Both the position numbers and the translations under genes were made by a program. This document shows positions 57,620 to 64,000 of a DNA stretch of 64,000 nucleotides, piece after piece. The stretch is from Chitinophaga qingshengii (GTDB lineage Bacteria > Bacteroidota > Bacteroidia > Chitinophagales > Chitinophagaceae), in NCBI RefSeq assembly GCF_014529935.1, contig NZ_JACVFC010000003.1, positions 744,001 through 808,000 of the forward strand, read 5' to 3'. Position 1 is the first letter of the stretch, and each line of letters begins with the position of its first letter. The notes beneath the pieces are model-generated. The model ran no database searches, was not told where the DNA came from, and saw nothing but the letters and a program-made list of their open reading frames with translations.

Positions 57620-59473
57620 ATGATGACAAAGCGAATTCTCTTTTTACTGTTGCTGGCAGGATGGCAACAGGTTACAGCACAATCCCTGTTTATGCCGCGG
57701 AATATCCGTCAGGCTTATGATAAACAAACACGGAGCGAGAGCGGAGCACCGGGTTCCCGGTACTGGCAGAATAAAGCCAGCTACGATATACAGGTGAAAT
57801 TTGAACCGGCTACAAACCTGGTGTCAGGCTCGGAAACGATCGTTTATACCAACAACAGTCCCGACACGCTGCGCCTGCTCAATTTTAAATTATTTGCCAA
57901 TCTCTTCCAGCACGGCGCCATCCGTAACATGGTAGTTACTGCGGAAGACCTGCACAAAGGCGTGTCGATCAAAAATTTTAAAGTGGACGGTACGCCCCGC
58001 ACCCTGTCCGCTGTTACAGGGACCAACATGCCGGTGAGCGTAGACGACCTGGCACCTGGTCAGCAGACACAGATCTCCCTCGACTTCTCCTATGTGCTGA
58101 ACGAAAATACCCATATCCGTACCGGCTCGGTAGATACCGGCGCTTACTTTATCGCCTACTTCTTTCCCCGGATAGCTGTATACGATGATATCAACGGATG
58201 GGACATGCTTCCGTATAATGGCGTGACGGAGTTTTACAACGACTTCAGCGATTTTCAGGTAGCGATCACCGTGCCGGGCAATTACCAGGTATGGGCTACC
58301 GGAGACCTGAAAAACCGGCAGGAGGTATACACCGAACCTTACCTGCAGCGTATCGCCGACGCAGAAAAAAATGACGACATCATCGATATTATTGATACTA
58401 CCGATATCCGCAAGGGGCATATCTCTCCCCGTAAAGCCTATAACACCTGGCGCTTTGACGCCGTTAATGTGGTGGACTTTGCCTTTGCCACCAGCAATCA
58501 CTACTGCTGGAAAGCATCCAGCGTGGAAGTGGACCCCGTCACTAAACGCCGTACCCGTGTAGATGTGGCGTTTAATGCCAATCACCGGGATTATTTTGAT
58601 GTAATCGGTTATGCACGGGCAACGGTGGACAAAATGAGCTACCGCTTCCCGAAATGGCCGTTCCCATACCCGCACATCACTGTATTCGACGGGCTGGATC
58701 AGATGGAGTATCCCATGATGGTAAACGATAATCCGGTGGCCAACAAGGCCTCAGCCATTGAACTGACTGACCACGAGATCATGCATACCATGTTCCCGTT
58801 TTATATGGGCACCAACGAAACCCAGTACGCCTGGATGGATGAAGGCTGGGCCACCATAGGGGAGTGGCTGATCTCTCCCATGATCGATTCCACGATCGTG
58901 GACAATTACGGCATGCCAAACTATAATGCCATCGCCGGCAGAATGCAGGACCTGCCCATCATGACGCCCTCCAATCAGCTCACAGATGCCTATATGACCA
59001 ATTCATATCCGAAGCCGGCACTGGGATACCTGTATGTAAAAGATATGCTGGGAGATGACCTTTTCTTTAAGGCATTGCATCATTATATCCGCACCTGGAA
59101 CGGGAAACATCCGCAGCCATACGATTTCTTCAACAGCATGAACACCGGCTCCGGTAAAAACATGAACTGGTTCTGGAAAAACTGGTTCTTTGACAACGGT
59201 TACCCTGACCTGGCCATCGAAAAAGTAAGCCGCAACGGGCAGCGCTGGGATATCACCATCCTGTCTAAAGGCACCAAACCAGTACCGGTAGATGTGACCG
59301 TGTTGTTTGAAGATCAGACTACGCTGAAACTGCATAAAAGCATCGAATGCTGGGAAAAGGGGAACAAGACCGTGACACTGGGGTTCACATCTCCCAAAAA
59401 AATCAGTAAAGTAATACTGGGCAGCACCTGGGTAGCGGATGCAGATCCGTCGGATAATGTGAAGGTGTTGTAG
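57620..59473 (+). CDS. M1-family metallopeptidase
   Basis: 617 residues with a signal peptide (MMTKRILFLLLLAGWQQVTAQ). Zinc site: HEIMH at 385-389 and Glu408 in WMDEGWATIGEW, the canonical HExxH-18-E spacing. The GAMEN-like exopeptidase motif reads QMEYPMMV (361-368), a common variant in bacterial M1 enzymes. N-terminal beta domain (about 50-215) precedes the catalytic domain; a short C-terminal beta part replaces the large helical cap. Secreted aminopeptidase for peptide use. Followed by a terminator. Confidence 0.93.
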   Translation: MMTKRILFLLLLAGWQQVTAQSLFMPRNIRQAYDKQTRSESGAPGSRYWQNKASYDIQVKFEPATNLVSGSETIVYTNNSPDTLRLLNFKLFANLFQHGAIRNMVVTAEDLHKGVSIKNFKVDGTPRTLSAVTGTNMPVSVDDLAPGQQTQISLDFSYVLNENTHIRTGSVDTGAYFIAYFFPRIAVYDDINGWDMLPYNGVTEFYNDFSDFQVAITVPGNYQVWATGDLKNRQEVYTEPYLQRIADAEKNDDIIDIIDTTDIRKGHISPRKAYNTWRFDAVNVVDFAFATSNHYCWKASSVEVDPVTKRRTRVDVAFNANHRDYFDVIGYARATVDKMSYRFPKWPFPYPHITVFDGLDQMEYPMMVNDNPVANKASAIELTDHEIMHTMFPFYMGTNETQYAWMDEGWATIGEWLISPMIDSTIVDNYGMPNYNAIAGRMQDLPIMTPSNQLTDAYMTNSYPKPALGYLYVKDMLGDDLFFKALHHYIRTWNGKHPQPYDFFNSMNTGSGKNMNWFWKNWFFDNGYPDLAIEKVSRNGQRWDITILSKGTKPVPVDVTVLFEDQTTLKLHKSIECWEKGNKTVTLGFTSPKKISKVILGSTWVADADPSDNVKVL

Positions 59474-59495
59474 GAAAGCAAACAATATTCATATA

Positions 59496-59524
59496 AAAAC
59501 CCAGGGCGAATAACCCTGGGTTTT
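59496..59524. terminator. Bidirectional terminator
   Basis: AAAACCCAGGG (59496-59506) pairs with CCCTGGGTTTT (59514-59524) over a 7-nt loop, between the convergent peptidase and ACBP genes. Confidence 0.93.
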
Positions 59525-59531
59525 CGATTTA

Positions 59532-59789
59532 TCAGCCTTTAAGACGTTTTACCAAATCGATGTACTCCTGCATCGCCGCCTCTTTGGTTTTACCTTTCAA
59601 CCCGGCCCAGGCTTCATATTTGGCCTTGGCCACAAAGTCAAACGGATTGGAAGGCGGATCGGTATCCACATCACCGGTGGAACCTTGCTTAAAAAGGCTG
59701 TATAATTGCAATAATATCTCGTTGGAGGGTTTCTCGGAGAGGGTTTTGCTTTCGGCAACAGCTTGCTCAAATTGTGCGGTCAGGTCCAT
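59532..59789 (-). CDS. Acyl-CoA-binding protein
   Basis: 85 residues, the standard ACBP length. Four helices with the ligand motif 'LLQLYSLFKQGSTGDVDTD' (Tyr and Lys of the acyl-CoA pocket) and KAKYEAWAGLKGKTKEAAMQEY. Binds long-chain acyl-CoA in the cytoplasm. ACBP is patchy among bacteria but common in Bacteroidota. Single gene. Confidence 0.95.
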   Translation of the reverse strand: MDLTAQFEQAVAESKTLSEKPSNEILLQLYSLFKQGSTGDVDTDPPSNPFDFVAKAKYEAWAGLKGKTKEAAMQEYIDLVKRLKG

Positions 59790-59922
59790 ATCATCAGGTT
59801 TTAGATCAAATAATGTCCCTCAGGGGGATTTATATCTAATATATGAAAAATTGACAATCCGCATATAGCATGTTTATCAAAACATAATCGCCCGAAACTG
59901 CTTCCAAATCAACTAATTTTAA

Positions 59923-59930
59923 TACCTTTG
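59923..59930 (+). promoter_or_regulatory. -7 box of lepA
   Basis: TACCTTTG matches TAnnTTTG exactly, 56 bp upstream of the lepA ATG. No clear -33 TTTG at the usual distance. Confidence 0.6.
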
Positions 59931-59986
59931 CGGCCTGAAAAGGCTTAACGCGGCATTTTACCCGCCAGCAGCCAGTAAATCAACAT

Positions 59987-61780
59987 ATGAAGAATATTCG
60001 CAATTTTTGTATCATTGCCCATATTGACCACGGTAAGAGCACCCTGGCTGACCGATTATTGGAATTTACCAAAACCATCTCCGATAGAGACATGCAGGCC
60101 CAGGTATTGGACGACATGGACCTGGAAAGAGAGAAAGGCATTACCATTAAAAGTCATGCCATCCAAATGAACTACACCGCCAAAAACGGCGAAAAATATA
60201 CTTTTAACCTGATCGATACCCCCGGTCACGTGGACTTTTCCTACGAAGTATCCCGTGCGCTGGCTGCCTGCGAAGGCGCCCTGCTGCTGGTAGATGCTGC
60301 CCAGGGTATCCAGGCGCAAACCATCTCCAACCTGTACCTGGCACTGGAGAACGACCTCGAAATTATCCCCGTTATCAACAAAATTGATATGCCGGGCGCG
60401 ATGATCGAGGAAGTGAAAGACCAGATCATCGAACTGATTGGCGTAAAAGACGAAGATATACTGCTGGCATCCGGTAAAACCGGCATCGGTATCGAGGAAA
60501 TCCTGGAGGCGATTGTAACCCGCATCCCCGGTCCAACCGGCAGCCTCGAAGCACCCACACAAGCCCTGATCTTCGATAGCGTGTTCAACTCCTTCCGTGG
60601 TATCATCGCCTATTTCCGCGTGTACAACGGTTCTATCAAAAAAGGCGATAAAATTAAATTCGTCAATACCGGCGAAGAATATGAAGCCGACGAAGTAGGT
60701 ATCCTCAAACTGGGACTGGAGCCCCGTAAAGAGGTGTTTGCCGGCGACGTAGGTTATATCATCACCGGTATCAAAAGTGCGAAAGAAGTAAAAGTAGGCG
60801 ATACCATCACCCTGGCTAACGCCCCCTGCCAGGAAGGCATTAAAGGTTTCCAGGAAGTAAAACCAATGGTATTTGCCGGTATCTTCCCGGTGGTGACCGA
60901 AGACTTTGAAGAGCTGCGCGAATGTATGGACAAACTCCAGCTCAACGACGCTTCCCTCACTTATGAACTGGAAACATCGCAGGCGCTGGGCTTCGGTTTC
61001 CGTTGTGGCTTCCTCGGTATGCTCCACATGGAAATCATCCAGGAACGCCTTGAAAGGGAATTCAACCAAACGGTAATCACTACCGTGCCCAACGTAGGTT
61101 TCATTGCCCATACCACCAGAGACGGTGTGGTAATCGTAAACAACCCGAGCGAAATGCCGGATCCTACTAAAATGGATAGGATCGAAGAACCTTTCATCCG
61201 CGCACAGATCATTACTAAACCGGAATATATCGGTAACATCATGACCCTCTGCCTGGGTAAACGTGGTATCCTGCTCAACCAGAGCTACCTGACCACTACC
61301 CGCGTGGAACTCATGTTTGAATTGCCACTCACGGAAATTGTATTTGACTTCTACGATAAACTGAAGAGCCAGACCCGCGGGTATGCCTCTTTCGACTATA
61401 CGCCGATCGGTTTCCGCGATAGCGATATCGTGAAAATGGATATCCTGCTCAACGGTGATAAAGTGGATGCCCTTAGCGCCCTGATCCACCGCAGCAGAGC
61501 GCAGGACTTCGGCCGTAAACTGTGCGAAAAACTGAAAGACCTGCTGCCCCGTCAACAGTTCCTGATCGCCATTCAGGCAGCGGTAGGCGCTAAAATCCTC
61601 GCCCGCGAAAACATTAGTGCGATGCGTAAAGACGTTACCGCTAAATGTTATGGTGGTGACATTTCCCGTAAACGTAAATTACTGGAGAAACAGAAAGAAG
61701 GTAAAAAACGTATGCGCCAGATCGGTAACGTGGAAGTACCCCAGGAAGCCTTCCTGGCCGTACTTAAACTGGACGACTAA
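59987..61780 (+). CDS. lepA: Elongation factor 4
   Basis: 597 residues, usual length. G1 IAHIDHGKSTLADRLL, switch II DTPGHVDF, G4 PVINKIDMPGA and the C-terminal LepA domain with 'RKRKLLEKQKEGKKRMRQIG' ending in LKLDD. The ribosomal GTPase that acts on stalled or misplaced translocation states. It begins about 200 bp after ACBP with its own promoter and is followed by a clear terminator. Confidence 0.98.
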   Translation: MKNIRNFCIIAHIDHGKSTLADRLLEFTKTISDRDMQAQVLDDMDLEREKGITIKSHAIQMNYTAKNGEKYTFNLIDTPGHVDFSYEVSRALAACEGALLLVDAAQGIQAQTISNLYLALENDLEIIPVINKIDMPGAMIEEVKDQIIELIGVKDEDILLASGKTGIGIEEILEAIVTRIPGPTGSLEAPTQALIFDSVFNSFRGIIAYFRVYNGSIKKGDKIKFVNTGEEYEADEVGILKLGLEPRKEVFAGDVGYIITGIKSAKEVKVGDTITLANAPCQEGIKGFQEVKPMVFAGIFPVVTEDFEELRECMDKLQLNDASLTYELETSQALGFGFRCGFLGMLHMEIIQERLEREFNQTVITTVPNVGFIAHTTRDGVVIVNNPSEMPDPTKMDRIEEPFIRAQIITKPEYIGNIMTLCLGKRGILLNQSYLTTTRVELMFELPLTEIVFDFYDKLKSQTRGYASFDYTPIGFRDSDIVKMDILLNGDKVDALSALIHRSRAQDFGRKLCEKLKDLLPRQQFLIAIQAAVGAKILARENISAMRKDVTAKCYGGDISRKRKLLEKQKEGKKRMRQIGNVEVPQEAFLAVLKLDD

Positions 61781-61817
61781 ATTTGTAAATTTTAAAATTT
61801 ATAAATTTTCATATTAT

Positions 61818-61849
61818 AACAGCGAAGGTTCTACGGAGTCTTCGCTGTT
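61818..61849 (+). terminator. Terminator of lepA
   Basis: AACAGCGAAG (61818-61827) pairs with CTTCGCTGTT (61840-61849), followed by TTTTATTTT. An imperfect AT palindrome of AAATTT words (about 61780-61809) precedes it. Confidence 0.9.
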
Positions 61850-61927
61850 TTTATTTTCCGTAAAACAGGAATTTTTCGTAAACTGTTTACGTGTTCGTAT
61901 GTTATACCCTTTAAAAACATCCATTAC

Positions 61928-64000
61928 ATGCGTAAATGGCTCAAAGTTGTGCTGATTGCAGGAGGTAGCCTCATTGCCCTGATCATACTTATATCTGTCG
62001 GATTAGCCCTGTACATAAAAGTAAATAAAGCCGCTTTCCTGAAGCAGATCACCGATCAGCTGAATGATAATATCAACGGGGAAATATCCGTGGAGGACAT
62101 GGAACCATCGCTGTTCCGGAGCTTTCCCAATATGTCCATCGCCCTGAAAAAAGTAGTGCTGCGCGACAGCCTGTGGCAACAACACCATCACCCGTTACTG
62201 GACCTGGACTATGTTTTCGTACGGGTGAATACGTTATCACTGTTACGCAAACACGCAGATATACAGGAAGTCGGCCTCGAAAAGGGTAATATCTACCTGT
62301 ATACCGACAGTACCGGCTATACGAATACCTCGGTGCTGACCGGCAACAGGCCCGCCAAAAAGCGCAGCTCCCGCGACGCCAATATCCGCAGCATCGGCCT
62401 GTCCCATATTACCTTTACGATTGACAACCGGCAGAAGTTCAAACTTTTTGAACTGGACATACAGGAAATGGAAGGCCGGTTGAAAAGTACGGATTCCGGC
62501 ATGCACCTGGATATGCGCTCCAACATCCTTGCCCGCAACTTTGCCTTTAATACCGCCAAAGGCAGTTACCTGAAAAACAAAACCCTGGGGCTGGATATGT
62601 CGGTGTTCTTTAACAAGATCACCAAACAGCTGATCATCCCGGAACAGCAAATGAAGATAGACCAGGTACCTGTGCAGATAGCAGGGGTATTTGATTTTTC
62701 ACAAAAGCCACCGCCATTCCGGCTGAAGATCAATGCCAACCAGGTTACATTAAAAGATGCTTCCTCCTGGCTGCCGCCCAATATTTCCGGCAAACTAGCC
62801 ACCATTAACCTTAGTGCGCCATTGGACGCAGAGGCTAACCTCGAAGGACATATGAAATTCAGGGATACGCCGCACGTGGTGGTGACCTGGAAAACCACTA
62901 AAAATACGCTGGTAACGGCGGTGGGCGAGTGGACGGATTGCAGTTTTACGGGTCGCTTTAATAATGAAGTGATACCCGGCGCCGGCCATAACGACGAAAA
63001 CTCAGCCGTGACGCTCTTCGGTCTGCAGGCTTCCCTCGGTGAAGTGCCGCTGAAGGCAGATACCATCCGGGTGGTGAACCTGAAACAACCATTGCTGCGG
63101 GGGCATTTCCAGTCGCAGTTCCCGCTATCGCACCTGAACACGGCTGCCGAAGACGTCCCCATACTATTCAGCGCAGGTAAGGCTGCGGCTGATTTGTATT
63201 ACACCGGGCCGGTATTGAAAAACGATAATACGCCTTCGGCGCTGGAAGGAACAGTACAAGTACAGCAGGGCGGCTTTACCTACCTGCCGCGTGATATCAC
63301 CTTCCACGATTGCAGCGCCACGCTGCAATTTACCGGGCAGGACCTGCTGGTGCAGAACGTGCGCATACAAAGCCAGAAAAGTACCTTGCAAATGGAAGGT
63401 ACTATCCGTAACATGCTGAACCTCTATTTCACCGCACCGGAAAAAATAGAACTGAATTGGAAAATCAGGAGCCCGTTGGTGGACCTCAATGAATTCAAAA
63501 GCTTCCTGACCGCCCGTCGTAAAGGGAAAAAAACTCCCCATAAAGCGGCGAGGGCCACAGCCGGCCGTGTAGGCAAACAGCTGGATGAAGTGCTGGCGGC
63601 CAGTAACGTAAAAATGGATGTGGCATTGGATAAAGTGGTGTTTGAACGGTTTACGGCGCAAAATGTAAAAGCACTGATTGCTATGACAGCATCTGATCTG
63701 CTGCTCAATAAGATGGCTTTCCAGCATGCCGGGGGAGCGGCCCAGGTGTCGGGTACCGTGCATCAGCAGGGTGTCAACAATACTTTTAAAGTAAACGCCA
63801 ACGTTACCAATGTACATATTGCACAACTGTTTTACGCGTTTAATAACTTCGGCCTGGATGCCCTGCAATCCAATAACCTGCGGGGCATTGTATCTGCAAA
63901 GGCAGATATTAAAGGGAATGTGCTCGACAACGGAACACTCGCCAAACACTCGCTCTACGGCACGGTGAACTTTAACCTGCGCAACGGAGCCCTGTTGAAT
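61928..64000 (+). CDS. AsmA-family protein, N-terminal part
   Basis: Open from ATG 61928 to the right edge with no stop: 691 codons visible. An N-terminal membrane anchor (VVLIAGGSLIALIILISVGLALYI in pieces) is followed by 'AAFLKQITDQLNDNINGEISVEDMEPSLFRSFPNMSIAL', the typical AsmA start, then long repetitive beta-strands. 'SALEGTVQVQQGGFTYLPRD' and later 'KVNANVTNVHIAQLFYAFNNFGLDALQ' fit the AsmA-like bridge region. Such proteins span the periplasm and are implicated in lipid transport to the outer membrane. Confidence 0.85.
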   Translation, partial: MRKWLKVVLIAGGSLIALIILISVGLALYIKVNKAAFLKQITDQLNDNINGEISVEDMEPSLFRSFPNMSIALKKVVLRDSLWQQHHHPLLDLDYVFVRVNTLSLLRKHADIQEVGLEKGNIYLYTDSTGYTNTSVLTGNRPAKKRSSRDANIRSIGLSHITFTIDNRQKFKLFELDIQEMEGRLKSTDSGMHLDMRSNILARNFAFNTAKGSYLKNKTLGLDMSVFFNKITKQLIIPEQQMKIDQVPVQIAGVFDFSQKPPPFRLKINANQVTLKDASSWLPPNISGKLATINLSAPLDAEANLEGHMKFRDTPHVVVTWKTTKNTLVTAVGEWTDCSFTGRFNNEVIPGAGHNDENSAVTLFGLQASLGEVPLKADTIRVVNLKQPLLRGHFQSQFPLSHLNTAAEDVPILFSAGKAAADLYYTGPVLKNDNTPSALEGTVQVQQGGFTYLPRDITFHDCSATLQFTGQDLLVQNVRIQSQKSTLQMEGTIRNMLNLYFTAPEKIELNWKIRSPLVDLNEFKSFLTARRKGKKTPHKAARATAGRVGKQLDEVLAASNVKMDVALDKVVFERFTAQNVKALIAMTASDLLLNKMAFQHAGGAAQVSGTVHQQGVNNTFKVNANVTNVHIAQLFYAFNNFGLDALQSNNLRGIVSAKADIKGNVLDNGTLAKHSLYGTVNFNLRNGALLN

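Noticed and set aside
60056..61555. A 499-codon open frame antisense to lepA
   Set aside because: It is the mirror of a highly conserved gene with strong codon bias; its translation has no recognisable domain and no start context.
1..64000. CRISPR arrays, tRNA or rRNA genes, prophage or transposase genes
   Set aside because: None were seen; repeats found are isolated dyads or short arrays and no cas, integrase or transposase frame is present.

Overview
The window looks like a chromosomal segment of a Bacteroidota bacterium, most likely Chitinophaga or a close relative in the Chitinophagaceae. The evidence is two SusC/SusD pairs, an ECF sigma/FecR pair feeding an STN-type SusC, -7 boxes of the TAnnTTTG type, many lipoprotein signals, and moderate GC with AT-rich spacers. 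I saw no rRNA, tRNA, CRISPR array, prophage or transposase gene. The placement rests on gene content only.

Layout. 1-7109 (minus strand): a regulated polysaccharide locus in the order ECF sigma, FecR, SusC with STN domain, SusD, then the start of a heparinase II/III-like lyase cut by the left edge. 7199-21937: small regulators and enzymes, including two MocR-type regulators with matching operator-like direct repeats, an erythromycin-esterase-like protein, an orphan ABC ATPase and a hybrid histidine kinase. 22029-34527: glycerol-phosphate genes (glpD, glpK, glpF, a glycerophosphodiesterase) running in one direction into a SusC/SusD pair and a PafA-like phosphatase, with a divergent GlpR-type regulator. 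This looks like a uptake and catabolism route for glycerol-phosphate esters.

34582-44319: YhcH-like and YiiX-like proteins, an MlaE-MlaF-MlaD lipid transporter, a MarR/GNAT pair with palindromic operators, a GH28-like beta-helix enzyme, and an ohr - DJ-1 - ohrR peroxide operon. 44531-46459: a compact overlapping operon of three ADP-ribose/NAD-linked enzymes (PARG-like TIGR02452, NADAR, KptA). 46566-54870: map, a THUMP RNA methyltransferase, a TetR/hydrolase pair with matching operators, an Lrp regulator, a serine hydrolase, a methyltransferase and a response regulator.

55281-56846 holds the most unusual pair: an actin-fold ATPase whose phosphate-1 motif sits at the C-terminus instead of the N-terminus (an apparent circular permutation), followed 9 bp later by a bactofilin. 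57094-64000: a small lipoprotein, an M1 metallopeptidase, acyl-CoA-binding protein, lepA, and an AsmA-like protein cut by the right edge. Intergenic spaces carry several long perfect palindromes, two REP-like GC hairpins and many bidirectional terminators.
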